DNA of 64,000 nucleotides from CAWHPS01 sp963831235 (lineage in GTDB: Bacteria > Fibrobacterota > OXYB2-FULL-49-7 > JAEUSG01). This document shows, one piece after another, positions 7,533 to 17,181 of the stretch (positions are counted from its first letter, which is position 1; the number at the start of each line of letters is the position of its first letter). The notes beneath the pieces were generated by a model that was not told where the DNA came from, did no database searches, and was given only the letters and a program-made list of their open reading frames with translations. The stretch covers positions 1-64,000 of the forward strand of contig CAWHPS010000033.1 in NCBI GenBank assembly GCA_963831235.1, given 5' to 3'. A program made the position numbers and the translations under genes.

Positions 7533-10328
7533 TTATCCTGCACTTTCCGTTTCCGCGCCTTGGGCTTCACTTCTATTTTTCCGTTTCCCGGTCTTCTTCT
7601 CCTCAACAAGAAACCCTGCCGTATATTTCTCGTACAGCTCAAAAAGATATTCTATGCGCTCCAGTTCACTACCAAACGGCTTGGACCTATAACATTTGTC
7701 CACCGCATGATCGAGCTTCCGGTGTGCGTCAGTTAGTACTTTTGCCATGGTGTTTGGGTCATACAAATCCGCGAGTGAACTGTCGGGATACTCTTCACGT
7801 GCATCCAGGACAGATTGTGCTGCTTTTTCGACTGCTTGCTTTTGCGCTATAGTTAGAGATTCCGGCCATGGGAAGTTGTTGTAAACAAGATTGTTGGAAT
7901 ATCTAAAACGGCTTTCCAATCTCCCGCAAGTGTGATGAACCCATGCCATATGACTGGCACTGGACAAAATACCAAAATGATACAAAGAAGCTCTTGGAAC
8001 AACCAGACAAGAGTCACCAGCAATATAATTTTTATTAAAAAAGGCAAAGGGTATATAACGCCTATGCTCAGAGGAATGTCTTGGGATCAAAATATATGAA
8101 GTGTCCGGTTGGCGTATTTCGCCAAAAAGCATAGGATATGCAGCAAGTTGTCGTGTTGCTTCCCTGTTGCTTTTCAATCTGTAATTCCTGACAGCTTCGA
8201 CTCTCTTTTTAACTTCCAAGAGACTACGAATTTCTGTCGGGTCAGCATCTTTTAGCCATAAACAATACCTTTCCTCTGCATGTAGAAATTCTTGCGCGCT
8301 TAAGAAAGGTCTTATGAGTTTCTTTGCTTTTGGTTCTTTGCAAAGAAACTCATTCCGTTCCTGTTTTGTAAAAAGTAAATTTCCATCATCATTAGGCATG
8401 CTTCCAAAATTTATTTCCGGAACATCACATAATGGAGTATTTCTGCTGGAAATAAGAATATTTTCTGCATCAATAAGATAAGGGTTGATTTTTCTGGCAG
8501 TTATTCCAACTGGTTCTGCATCGGGTTTTGCATAATCAAAGATTCTTCTGCGCTCTTTTCCCATGTATGAAAAACCTATTATAACACAATAAACTGCTGC
8601 TTTACCCTTTGCTTCATTCGTCCACCTGAAAGTTCGATGAGCAAAATTAATTTCCACTTTTTTATCTAACAGGTTCGACCATAAAATACTGACTTGCTCG
8701 CCTTGAACAATTGAATTTGTCGATACAAAAGCGGTCTGAATATTTGTTCCAAACGTATATTCGGCTGCTTTTACATACCAACAGCAAACGTAATCAAGAT
8801 TACCATAATTATCCATACCCTTACATGCTATATCCATATCCTGCATTTGTGATTCATTGCGTGCTTTCTTGCCTACAAAAGGCGGATTGCCCAGAATATA
8901 GCTTAAACTCTCCGGCTTAATAAGCTCGCGCCAATCCAATCGTAACGCATTGGCCTGAACAATATGCGGTGTTGATGTAAGCGGCAGACGAATGATATAC
9001 TCCCCGAACTCCTCGGACATGCGCACATTCATGATGTGATCCATTATCCATAGCGCGGTGCGTGCAATCTGCGCAGGGAATTCTTCAATCTCTATACCGT
9101 ACATATTATCAACATCAATGCCACGGTAAAAATCAAGATTGAAATATTTCCGGTGATCAATTGCCTGAATAGCCTTATAAATGTCGATTTCCAAAAGACG
9201 CAGCTCGCGGTAAGCGAGGATTAAAAAGTTTCCACACCCACAAGCAGGGTCTAATAACCGTGTGTCACGGATTTTATCTAGCATCTTTTCAAGCGGCTGT
9301 CGTTTTCCAGTATTCTTAGCTTTTCTAAAATCATCGCGTAACTCATCCAGAAACAAACCGTGAATTGTTTTTAAGATGTTCTTCTCGCTGGTATAATGTG
9401 CGCCAAGATTGCGCCTTTCAACCGGATTCATGACGGACTGGAAAAGGCTTCCAAAAATAGCAGGGCTTACCGCGCCCCAGTTAAAATGTGAGCATACGAG
9501 AAGTTTTTCACGCAATCGCTTGTCGAAAGCTGGAATCGGGAGGGCTTCTTCAAAAAGCTTGCCGTTTACATACGGAAAAAGAGCAAGGTCTTCATCAAGG
9601 TTGGTCTGACGTTTATCAACCGGTGTATTCAGGATTTGAAAGACCTCTGCAAGCCTGGAACCAAGGTTGACACCATCGGGATCGGTCTTTGTTTCAAGAA
9701 ACATGCTCAAATGGTCTTTTGTGAAAATGCCTGTATCATCAGAGAAAAAACAAAACATAAGCCGGACCAAAAGGAGCTGGAGTGGATGGCCTTCATAGCC
9801 GGCCTGTTTTAGACCGTCATAAAGTGAACCCATTATCTCAGCGGCTTTGACATTTACCGGGTCTTCGTCCTTATATGTCCGATGTTCATACCCGAGAATA
9901 AAATTAAAGAGATGGAGGTTTTCGTGCAGTTCAGCGAGCTTGAATTCATGATGCTTGCCGCTGCCAAGCTCCACAAGACGGAAGACCTTGAAGTCACAAA
10001 CCATGACATAACGGGGAAGAGAGGATTCCGGGAAGTCACTTGAAATGCAGTAATCAAGCGCCTGTCTTAAGGCTGCGTTCAAATCCTTGCCCGCACTCTT
10101 GTGCTCAACAAGAAGCGTTCCGGGCCAGTAGAAGTCCATGAAGCCCGTGGTTCCTTTGAGGGTCCGTGCCCTCTCTTCAAAGACGCCTACTTTGCGCGCT
10201 GAAATACCCCAGATGGCAAAAAAATCCCGCCAGAATTCCTGGGCCTGACTTTTTTCGTCAATGTCATCCGCATGTTCACGCGCAAAATCCATGGCGCGTC
10301 GTTTTATTTCATTCAGTGTAAGAGCCAC
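7533..10328 (-). CDS. MmeI-like type IIL restriction-modification protein (nuclease plus N6-adenine methyltransferase)
   Basis: A 931-aa single-chain enzyme with MmeI-family order: an N-terminal helical/nuclease region with a PD-(D/E)XK-like site (D65, then E75-H-K77 in LLVEHKSAG), a helical spacer, a gamma-class adenine methyltransferase with SAM motif LLDPACGCGNFL (358-369) and catalytic NPPF (481-484), a target-recognition region, and a C-terminal helical tail. Such enzymes cut unmodified DNA at a distance and protect the host by methylating one strand. The intact nuclease residues argue it is more than an orphan methylase. GTG start at 10328. The DUF3037 gene follows after 8 bases; its role here is unknown. 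Confidence 0.88.
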   Translation of the reverse strand: MALTLNEIKRRAMDFAREHADDIDEKSQAQEFWRDFFAIWGISARKVGVFEERARTLKGTTGFMDFYWPGTLLVEHKSAGKDLNAALRQALDYCISSDFPESSLPRYVMVCDFKVFRLVELGSGKHHEFKLAELHENLHLFNFILGYEHRTYKDEDPVNVKAAEIMGSLYDGLKQAGYEGHPLQLLLVRLMFCFFSDDTGIFTKDHLSMFLETKTDPDGVNLGSRLAEVFQILNTPVDKRQTNLDEDLALFPYVNGKLFEEALPIPAFDKRLREKLLVCSHFNWGAVSPAIFGSLFQSVMNPVERRNLGAHYTSEKNILKTIHGLFLDELRDDFRKAKNTGKRQPLEKMLDKIRDTRLLDPACGCGNFLILAYRELRLLEIDIYKAIQAIDHRKYFNLDFYRGIDVDNMYGIEIEEFPAQIARTALWIMDHIMNVRMSEEFGEYIIRLPLTSTPHIVQANALRLDWRELIKPESLSYILGNPPFVGKKARNESQMQDMDIACKGMDNYGNLDYVCCWYVKAAEYTFGTNIQTAFVSTNSIVQGEQVSILWSNLLDKKVEINFAHRTFRWTNEAKGKAAVYCVIIGFSYMGKERRRIFDYAKPDAEPVGITARKINPYLIDAENILISSRNTPLCDVPEINFGSMPNDDGNLLFTKQERNEFLCKEPKAKKLIRPFLSAQEFLHAEERYCLWLKDADPTEIRSLLEVKKRVEAVRNYRLKSNREATRQLAAYPMLFGEIRQPDTSYILIPRHSSEHRRYIPFAFFNKNYIAGDSCLVVPRASLYHFGILSSASHMAWVHHTCGRLESRFRYSNNLVYNNFPWPESLTIAQKQAVEKAAQSVLDAREEYPDSSLADLYDPNTMAKVLTDAHRKLDHAVDKCYRSKPFGSELERIEYLFELYEKYTAGFLVEEKKTGKRKNRSEAQGAETESAG

Positions 10329-10427
10329 AATTTACTCGCAGGTTTATTGCAATACGGCAGTCGTTTGCTAATAAGATAATAGATTGGTATGATGAATATG
10401 GAACAGGAAATTTATTGTGCAGAAATT

Positions 10428-12644
10428 TCACGCATTTATGCCTGAAAGCGATTCAAGGGGCTCAATGGGGCGGGCAAGGGCCGGCAATGATTTCCATTTC
10501 TCAAGCAGTTTCCACTGATCACGATCCAAATCCGAGGCTGAGGGCATCTTTGAATCAATTGGCTCGAAATAAACCTCGGCATCAGGACAATACAATATCT
10601 TTTTTTTGGCTGCATGTATTTTCATACAGAAATCTATGAAGCGATAAATAGGAGTATAATTTTCCTCAAACCCATTGGTTGATGTGAAAATTTCCCGTTT
10701 AACAAGTACACAGTACATTTCAGATGCCAGGACCTCACGATATTGCGTAACCTCCGGTGCAAACCTGCCCATTCTGTAAAGGATCGGTGTAAAATCCCGC
10801 TTGCGGTTGAATTCAAGCGCTGCATGGTGCACGGTATCATCCTTATACAGTACCTTTGCAACACAGACCGCACAATCGGGATCGCGGTTAAAGGCTGAAA
10901 CCATCTCCTCTATAAAACCTGCTGTTGGAATGACCCCTCTATTTAGCAAAAGAACATAATCAACACCTGATTCGCGGACGCGCTTGTTTATGGAATCCGC
11001 CCGATCATCAACCTCTTCAACCTGAATATCAGGATAATCAACTGCATTTTTAAACGCATCCTTTATGGATTCTGTCACCTCTTCCTTGTTCTTGGCCGGA
11101 ATGATGATTTTCACGCTGGGACTTTTTTCCTCGGATGTTTCAAGCGGAAGGTAACCGTTAAGGGCTTTTATTTTAAGCATTATTTCCCGGCAATTCTTAA
11201 GAAGGCCGGATGCCAAATCATGAATATCAACAGCGGACATGGAATTGTTCTTGAATCTTAAAACAGAAGACAGGTATGCCGCGGCCCCCGAGAGGCTGTT
11301 TATGTCACGTTCGATCCCGCTATTCTCTTCAAGCAGTACCTTAAGTTTGTCTTTGCCCTTGGTGTCTGTTATGCGTATCAGGCATTTGGCATTATCCGTA
11401 AGCCGCCTTTCCATTCTATCAAGGGCGCTTTTTTCCCTTAACGTAAGGCTCCCAGCCCTGGATACTTTAGCCTCAGAATAAATTCCAAGTATGGCCCGGG
11501 CTGATGGAAGGTACCCACTTTTACCTTTTTCCGAATAGTCAATCAGCCCTGAAGCAGGATCAAATGAGGACACAAGCCTTTTGCAAAGTGCTGGAAGCGA
11601 AGGTGAACGGCCTTCAATCTCATCCAGTATGTTGATGGGTGAGATACGACCGGTACAGCGCTGACCAACAGGACAAAACCCTGAATAAGCCCCAAAGCAG
11701 AGGCAGTCCGAGGTGAAAATCGTGCAGCCAGAGGCATACGGGCCGGTCTCCATGGGAGAAGTTGGCGCGAAAATCGAGATGCTCTTTACCCCAAGACCTG
11801 CGGCAATATGAACAGCTACAGTATCTCCTGAAACCACACACCTGGCAGAACCCATTACAGCCGCTGACTCAAGAAAATTAGCACTGCCACATAAGTTGAT
11901 TGTATCTGGAAACTTTGAAAGAGTGATAAGTGCCGCAACCCTGTCTTTTTCCCTTGTTGACCCGGTGAAAACAACCTGATAACCGGCTTCCCGCAATAAA
12001 TTAAGCAATCCGGTTACATGTTCATGCGGCCATTCCTTTTTTAAATGCGCGGAACAGGGATGGATTACAATCAGTTTATCCTGTGTAAAGCCCTTTTCCC
12101 GCATTAGTTTACGGGCAAATGATTTCGCCCTGTCAGGAAGAAAAAGCTCCATGGGCTTTCCATCCGGCAGTTTCCCGCAAAGGAGCGTATAAAAATCCGC
12201 TGCGTGGGCCGGTACATAACGCCGCGAAAAAGGGATGGCGTATAACAATGTTGTAAGGTCGCCTATGATCTCGGTGCGTCCGTTTCTTTGCATGCGCGTG
12301 CCTGTAAATTCCTTGCATGGAATTAGCGCTGATAAGATGGCCGTAAGCTGTCCCTGAAAAAGATTGATTACCCTGTCGTAGTGTTCGGATTGAAGCAGCG
12401 CGGAAAAATCCTTAAGCTCGGACAAACCCTTTCGCCAATCACGGCCGGAAAGCAGGTTTTTAATTTTACGCCTGGGAAGCACAAAGACCTTTTCAATATT
12501 GGGATTATAGGTAACCATGTCGGAACAGTCATTGTCAACAAGGAAATGCACGCTTTCGCCTGAGTTTTTAAGTATGCGTATGGCCGGCGTGGCCATTAGA
12601 ACATCGCCCGGATTATTGGGAAGAAGCAGAAGAATCTTTCCCAT
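10428..12644 (-). CDS. Glycosyltransferase family 9 - family 2 fusion protein
   Basis: The first 345 residues are a GT9/heptosyltransferase-like GT-B domain: start KILLLLPNNPGDVLMATPAI, donor-site region VIHPCSAHLKKEWP, and SGDTVAVHIAAGLGVKSISIF. After a helical linker, a GT2-type GT-A domain begins near residue 506 (VKIIIPAKNKEE) and continues through LLLNRGVIPTAGF and CAVCVAKV. GT9 enzymes add heptose or related sugars to the LPS inner core at the inner membrane; the fused GT2 domain could add a second sugar. Acceptor and donor are unknown. ATG follows directly on the stop codon of the upstream gene, so the pair is translationally linked. Confidence 0.82.
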   Translation of the reverse strand: MGKILLLLPNNPGDVLMATPAIRILKNSGESVHFLVDNDCSDMVTYNPNIEKVFVLPRRKIKNLLSGRDWRKGLSELKDFSALLQSEHYDRVINLFQGQLTAILSALIPCKEFTGTRMQRNGRTEIIGDLTTLLYAIPFSRRYVPAHAADFYTLLCGKLPDGKPMELFLPDRAKSFARKLMREKGFTQDKLIVIHPCSAHLKKEWPHEHVTGLLNLLREAGYQVVFTGSTREKDRVAALITLSKFPDTINLCGSANFLESAAVMGSARCVVSGDTVAVHIAAGLGVKSISIFAPTSPMETGPYASGCTIFTSDCLCFGAYSGFCPVGQRCTGRISPINILDEIEGRSPSLPALCKRLVSSFDPASGLIDYSEKGKSGYLPSARAILGIYSEAKVSRAGSLTLREKSALDRMERRLTDNAKCLIRITDTKGKDKLKVLLEENSGIERDINSLSGAAAYLSSVLRFKNNSMSAVDIHDLASGLLKNCREIMLKIKALNGYLPLETSEEKSPSVKIIIPAKNKEEVTESIKDAFKNAVDYPDIQVEEVDDRADSINKRVRESGVDYVLLLNRGVIPTAGFIEEMVSAFNRDPDCAVCVAKVLYKDDTVHHAALEFNRKRDFTPILYRMGRFAPEVTQYREVLASEMYCVLVKREIFTSTNGFEENYTPIYRFIDFCMKIHAAKKKILYCPDAEVYFEPIDSKMPSASDLDRDQWKLLEKWKSLPALARPIEPLESLSGINA

Positions 12645-13796
12645 TTACACAGTTTCCTCGCTTGACCGTCTAATAAGAACATCCTCTGCAAGAAGATGCA
12701 GCATGTCCTCATCATCCATTTCAGTTCCAGTTTCCATTTTGGCCTTGGCTTGATCAATTATAATCTTCAATGTCTCGCTTTCCTTTTCAGGAAATACCGC
12801 ATCAAGGAGCTGTGTAATCCTGTGCGACAGAAGATGGTTGAATTCAACCTTCTTGAACGCAGCTTCGATTATGAGAGCCGCATGTTCAGCATGCTGAAGA
12901 AAATACTGTATCTTTCCAGCAAGCTCCTGAACAGTGGAAAAACAGACAATCTCCTTGTCTTCAGTAAAAAAATCGAGGAGGGCAGGCCTCCGGTCGGCAA
13001 TCTGAAGGCTTTTGGCAAGGGGAACAATGAATGCCCGCGGATTCACGAAATCCCCGTTAAGATCAATTTCAGCGCCGGTTAAGGTTGAATGAAGGTTAAT
13101 TACGATTTTTGCCCTGCTGTAAATAGAGAAGATTTCCTCCTGCCCTATCCACCGTGCCCCGCTTACGATTCTTTTACGCAATTCATTGGACAATGGAAAT
13201 TTGTCCCAGCCCCAGCCCCAGACAAGAAAATCTATATTCATGCGGCAGAGTTTCTCGAAAAACTGGATGCGGTTGGGATATGGAGCACCGATAAAAACAA
13301 CATCATGCTCCTTGTGTGTGCCGCTCACAGCCGTATATTCAAGAGGCGCACCGTTTGGTATATAGTACGTGTGCCTGTTAAACTTTTTCATTTCCTTAAG
13401 CCAGGGATCTTTCTGGATGATAAAGAAATAATCATAGACCTTTATTACCTGCTCCCAATGCTCCTTTGACCTTAAATCCTCGCAGAAATAATGCAGTGTT
13501 TTGATACCGGCGTTTTTAAGGATTTGAATGGTGAAGGCGGTAATGGGCGCAAGGGCCATGACAAGCACTGCGTCAACCTTTTCCTCGAGAGCGCGGACAA
13601 CAAGCGACTGGTTGTAGAGATCGATAACAAGATTGTTGTCGCCTGTTGTCATGCGGGCATAGGCTTCTTTATATCTGCCGCAGTCAAAGGTTACGGCTTT
13701 GTGTCCCATTCCGTTAAGCGCGAAGATTACATTCTCGCCCAATGCGCGCGATCCGCCTTGTCCCGGAAGGACAACCATGATTTTTTTTGCATCCAT
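12645..13796 (-). CDS. CgeB-like glycosyltransferase
   Basis: A 383-aa GT-B type protein. The C-terminal half carries DVVFIGAPYPNRIQFFEKL, IYSRAKIVINLHSTL and NPRAFIVPLAKSLQIADRR, which resembles the CgeB/Glyco_trans_1_2 group (variants of the usual N-R-FE-P-CG pattern). The N-terminal half has a Rossmann-like start KKIMVVLPGQGGSRALGENV. It probably transfers a sugar during cell-surface glycan synthesis, alongside the GT9-GT2 fusion encoded immediately downstream (TAA then ATG with no gap). No membrane segment. Donor and acceptor cannot be told from sequence. Confidence 0.75.
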   Translation of the reverse strand: MDAKKIMVVLPGQGGSRALGENVIFALNGMGHKAVTFDCGRYKEAYARMTTGDNNLVIDLYNQSLVVRALEEKVDAVLVMALAPITAFTIQILKNAGIKTLHYFCEDLRSKEHWEQVIKVYDYFFIIQKDPWLKEMKKFNRHTYYIPNGAPLEYTAVSGTHKEHDVVFIGAPYPNRIQFFEKLCRMNIDFLVWGWGWDKFPLSNELRKRIVSGARWIGQEEIFSIYSRAKIVINLHSTLTGAEIDLNGDFVNPRAFIVPLAKSLQIADRRPALLDFFTEDKEIVCFSTVQELAGKIQYFLQHAEHAALIIEAAFKKVEFNHLLSHRITQLLDAVFPEKESETLKIIIDQAKAKMETGTEMDDEDMLHLLAEDVLIRRSSEETV

Positions 13797-14096
13797 ATTG
13801 TTGATGACGATAAATTATTCGTTTGAAATATAACGTTTCATGCAGCGTAATTCAATAAAAGATATCGTTAGCCGCAAAGCGGATTAAGGTTTATTCATGG
13901 AAGCTGCTTGTCATTAAGGTTATTTAAAAATCGAGCTATCCATTTAACGCAGGTAGATGCCGTATGACCGGCTTCCAGAATTTACATCTGCGAGCTAAAG
14001 AGCAGCGTCACAACCAAACAGCTTAAGCTGGTGTTGATGCATTTAAAGGGGTTGGAGAAAACTAATATTATCAAATAAGATCAGACATCGTGGACT
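13797..14096. other. Intergenic region, no gene recognised
   Basis: About 300 bases between the glycosyltransferase start and the VapC stop. A 12-bp perfect palindrome CAGCTTAAGCTG lies at 14019-14030. No coding frame or RNA was recognised. It contains the untranslated leader of the glycosyltransferase operon. Confidence 0.4.
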
Positions 14097-14507
14097 TTAA
14101 ATCAATGGATTTACAATTTTAACGCCGCGAACGACCTGTCCATGCTGTAAATCCTCGGTCCAAAGGGTTTGACAGCATGCTTGTTCGGCACAGACAATCA
14201 CCAGTGAATCCCAGAAAGAATATTTTTTCAGCACACTGCAATCCACCGCTTCTTCGATAAGATCAGGACTTACCTGAACCGTTTCAAAGTGACGGAAAGA
14301 GTGCAGCGCCGCCTTGGCGTTTAACGGATCCACTTTCAATTTCTGAACAATGGACACATAAAATTCCTGCAGCACTTGGGTTGATATCACCCCGTTGCCG
14401 TTTTTTTCGAGTGTATGAAGACACTGTCGCGCGGTTTTCATTTTTTTTAAATCAGCGTGATCAAAAGCATAAATCAGTATATTGGTATCCACAAAGACTT
14501 TAGACAC
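14097..14507 (-). CDS. vapC: VapC-type PIN domain toxin
   Basis: PIN-domain endoribonuclease, the toxin of a type II toxin-antitoxin pair. The 136-aa protein starts with KVFVDTNILIYAFD, whose first Asp is the conserved metal ligand; STQVLQEFYV supplies the conserved Glu, and SFWDSLVIVCAEQ plus WTEDLQHGQ supply the C-terminal acids, so all expected active-site acids are present. The target RNA is unknown. It overlaps the antitoxin gene by 8 bases, as expected for cotranslation. Confidence 0.93.
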   Translation of the reverse strand: MSKVFVDTNILIYAFDHADLKKMKTARQCLHTLEKNGNGVISTQVLQEFYVSIVQKLKVDPLNAKAALHSFRHFETVQVSPDLIEEAVDCSVLKKYSFWDSLVIVCAEQACCQTLWTEDLQHGQVVRGVKIVNPLI

Positions 14508-14724
14508 GGTATAGGTCTCCGCGTTTCCACTGTTTCCCCTGCGAATTAGGCCTTACAGAGTCCAATGTTTTGAAACATTCCGACAACCAGCCTTCACCAT
14601 GATTGGTTACGGATTCGCATAACATCTTCCGTATAAGACCATTCAGTGTGATGTGATTTTGGCGGGCGTATTTCCGGCCTTCCTTGAGTAAATCGTCATC
14701 CAATGCCAAAGTGACGTTTTTCAT
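14500..14724 (-). CDS. vapB: VapB-type ribbon-helix-helix antitoxin
   Basis: A 74-aa protein with N-terminal NVTLALDDDLLKEGRKYARQ and NHITLNGLIRKML, the beta strand and two helices of a ribbon-helix-helix DNA-binding domain. The C-terminal tail (about residues 42-74) would wrap and inhibit the PIN toxin encoded downstream with an 8-base overlap. The AGGAGGA Shine-Dalgarno lies just before the ATG at 14724. A palindrome in the promoter is the likely binding site of the complex. Confidence 0.9.
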   Translation of the reverse strand: MKNVTLALDDDLLKEGRKYARQNHITLNGLIRKMLCESVTNHGEGWLSECFKTLDSVRPNSQGKQWKRGDLYRV

Positions 14725-14744
14725 GTAACAGTCCTCCTGATATT

Positions 14745-14774
14745 AATATATGTGTCCACATATTATGTGTGCAA
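14745..14774 (-). promoter_or_regulatory. vapBC promoter with palindromic operator
   Basis: On the minus strand TTGCAC (14774-14769) and TATATT (14750-14745) are spaced by 18 bases. Between them lies ATATGTG-TC-CACATAT (14748-14763), a perfect 7-bp inverted repeat overlapping the -10. A VapBC complex bound there would block transcription; autorepression is the norm for this family. Confidence 0.65.
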
Positions 14775-14924
14775 GTGGATTTTTATTTCTTCCTACGATT
14801 ACCTCCACAACAAGCTGGGACATGGTTTGGCCTCTTTGCATAAAGGTATAGTGATTACAGGTGATCCCGAATTCAAAACCATTGGAAAAGAGGTTTTGAT
14901 CCTACATGCCCACTGGCAACCCTG

Positions 14925-14950
14925 CCAGCCGCTGATAAACCAGCGGCTGG
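14925..14950 (-). terminator. Stem-loop after the T9SS beta-propeller gene
   Basis: CCAGCCGCTG and CAGCGGCTGG form a perfect 10-bp stem with a 6-base loop, 30 bases past the stop codon at 14980. It lacks a long T-run, so it may act as a 3' stabiliser rather than a strong terminator. Confidence 0.5.
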
Positions 14951-14979
14951 AGGATTCACATTAATCCGCAATTGCAACA

Positions 14980-17145
14980 TCATCGCGTTAAAACAATCTT
15001 CTTTGACAACATCTTTTTCCCGGCCTGAATGCGCACGATATAAATACCGGCTGCCATTTGTCCGGCATTCCATACCAGGTTGTAAACTCCGGCATCTATT
15101 ATCCCTTGCTTGAGGAGTGAAACCTGTTTTCCGGTTGCGTCAAATACTTTTAGAGAAACATTCTCCCTATTTGGAAGTACAAAACCGATATGGGCTGCAG
15201 GGTTGAATGGATTCGGGCTGCATGTAAGATTTAACGAACTTACGTTGTCCAAATTATCAATGCAACTTTCTGCATCAAGGTCTCCGGATATAGGTACCCG
15301 CCATACGCCATTGCCATCAGTTCCGGCAAAAAGCACAGAGTCTTTGACGATTAGGGACGTTACATATGGAAGATCAACTGGCATCCCGCCATTAAAAAGA
15401 GACCAGCTTATTCCTCCATCAAAAGACCTGAAAAATGTTTTTTGATAAATATTTGCTGCAGCATAAATCACGCCGTTATGTTGCGCCAAAGCCTTCACAT
15501 GTATATATTTTATTTTTGAATCTCTCATTCCTGAATCAGAAAGCACCCAACTGTTTCCATAGTCCATAGAACGATACACCCCGCCCCTCCCGTATATCCC
15601 AACCAAAACGCAACTGTCTTGAACCAATATTGAATATATCGTGCTATATTTTAAATCCGGTAGCTGTTCACCTAAAGAACGCCAAGTCCTGCCGCCATCG
15701 GATACAAACAGACCACGATCTGACGTTCCCACAAAAACTCTGCTTCCGCTTACGGCAAGGCAGGTAACAAAGGTAAATTCAGATGAGTCGTAATTGTTAT
15801 AATATGGCAACCCTTCGTCAGACACATTCCTCCATGTCGATCCGCTGTCAGAAGAATAGACAATTCGAGACCAATCCGCTGAATATACATTAGTACCGCT
15901 TACAGTCATCGCAAGAATATTAACACCGGATTCGTATGTATCATTCCATGTATTTCCGCTGTCAAGACTTCGGAGAATACCACGCCATGTCCCATTGAAA
16001 AGAATAGTGCCTGTTGCGACCAAAGAGGGTTCAGTAGAGGTATACGTTTCACCACTGAAAATGGTCTTCCAATTTTCTCCGTTATTATCAGAACGGAATA
16101 CTGTTCCTGCATCAGAAGCTGCAAACAAGGTATTCCCCATAACAGCTAGATTTGCTATTTCTGTTTTAACGGTTCTGATATCGGCATCCGCCCAGGTTGA
16201 ACCATGATCATCGGAGTAATACATGTTATTTACTGTCGCAGCAACCAACCGGCCGCCCATATTAAACAATCCCACAATGTCGTTATGCATCGTTTTGGAT
16301 TTTATTCCAACCCAATTGGCCAAATCCGAATTTCGATACAATCCTCCTTCCATTGTGCCCCCTGCAAATAGCCATGTTCCATCATATAAAAGTGCCTCAA
16401 CAATAAGGCTCCTGTACTGCGAAAACCCGCTGTTCATTGTTTGCCAGGTATTCCCGTTGTCTCCTGACTTGAAACAACCACCAAATTGGGTTCCCACCAC
16501 CAGGGTTGATCCGACAAAAGCCATATTGGACGGCTGGCCGGGATAAAAAGAAAATGATGATGCAAATAGATTCCAAGTATTACCCGTATCCACGGAACGA
16601 AATATACCACCGCAATGAGGCGTGCAAACATAGAGGACGCCATTATTAACCGTGAGATATTCCATTGGTTCGGCTGCCAGGCCTTCATTGGCCCAAATCC
16701 AGGTTTTGCCGCTATCCGAGGAACGATAAATACACCCACCTCCAGCACTATATCCGGCACAAAAAATATAATCTCCAACATTTACCATTGTTTTGACATA
16801 AAAATGTGACAATCCATTACTTGCATCAGACCAGGTCGTTCCGCTGTCATCGGATCGTTTAACACCTAATCCTCCCACAAAAAGAATATTACCTTTACTG
16901 TTCATGCAAAGATTTCCAACATTAGGATTGGATCTGGAAAGCCAACTCTTTCCGCTATCATCAGAACATAACACCTCCCCAAAGGTGCATGCAAACAACT
17001 TTGTCCCGATTTGAGCAAAGCTTACCAGATCGGAGACGGCAGGATATCCCGTTGGTCCGTTTGTCTGCAACCATTGACCGCTTGCCAAGCCAACCCAACA
17101 GAAAAATGACACCATGATGGATAGGTTTATTAAAATTCGATTCAT
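14980..17145 (-). CDS. Secreted BNR/Asp-box beta-propeller protein with T9SS sorting domain
   Basis: A 721-aa exported protein. A signal peptide (residues 1-23, ending VGLASG) is followed by about 12 Asp-box repeats of the S-D-G-TW type (SDDSGKSW, SSDSGKTW, SVDTGNTW, SLDSGNTW and so on), as in sialidase-like, Ycf48-like or VPS10-like propellers. From about residue 640 comes a type A T9SS C-terminal domain: SPNPFNPAAHIGF, LKVFDATGKQV and AGIYIVRIQAGKKMLSKKIV. It should pass the outer membrane by the Por/T9SS machinery. No catalytic residues identify an enzyme; adhesion or glycan binding is possible. It lies 36 bases after the lipoprotein gene of the first TIGR02147 module. Confidence 0.87.
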   Translation of the reverse strand: MNRILINLSIMVSFFCWVGLASGQWLQTNGPTGYPAVSDLVSFAQIGTKLFACTFGEVLCSDDSGKSWLSRSNPNVGNLCMNSKGNILFVGGLGVKRSDDSGTTWSDASNGLSHFYVKTMVNVGDYIFCAGYSAGGGCIYRSSDSGKTWIWANEGLAAEPMEYLTVNNGVLYVCTPHCGGIFRSVDTGNTWNLFASSFSFYPGQPSNMAFVGSTLVVGTQFGGCFKSGDNGNTWQTMNSGFSQYRSLIVEALLYDGTWLFAGGTMEGGLYRNSDLANWVGIKSKTMHNDIVGLFNMGGRLVAATVNNMYYSDDHGSTWADADIRTVKTEIANLAVMGNTLFAASDAGTVFRSDNNGENWKTIFSGETYTSTEPSLVATGTILFNGTWRGILRSLDSGNTWNDTYESGVNILAMTVSGTNVYSADWSRIVYSSDSGSTWRNVSDEGLPYYNNYDSSEFTFVTCLAVSGSRVFVGTSDRGLFVSDGGRTWRSLGEQLPDLKYSTIYSILVQDSCVLVGIYGRGGVYRSMDYGNSWVLSDSGMRDSKIKYIHVKALAQHNGVIYAAANIYQKTFFRSFDGGISWSLFNGGMPVDLPYVTSLIVKDSVLFAGTDGNGVWRVPISGDLDAESCIDNLDNVSSLNLTCSPNPFNPAAHIGFVLPNRENVSLKVFDATGKQVSLLKQGIIDAGVYNLVWNAGQMAAGIYIVRIQAGKKMLSKKIVLTR

Positions 17146-17181
17146 TGAGTTCCTCCTTTTCTTGTTTTGATTATTGATGGT

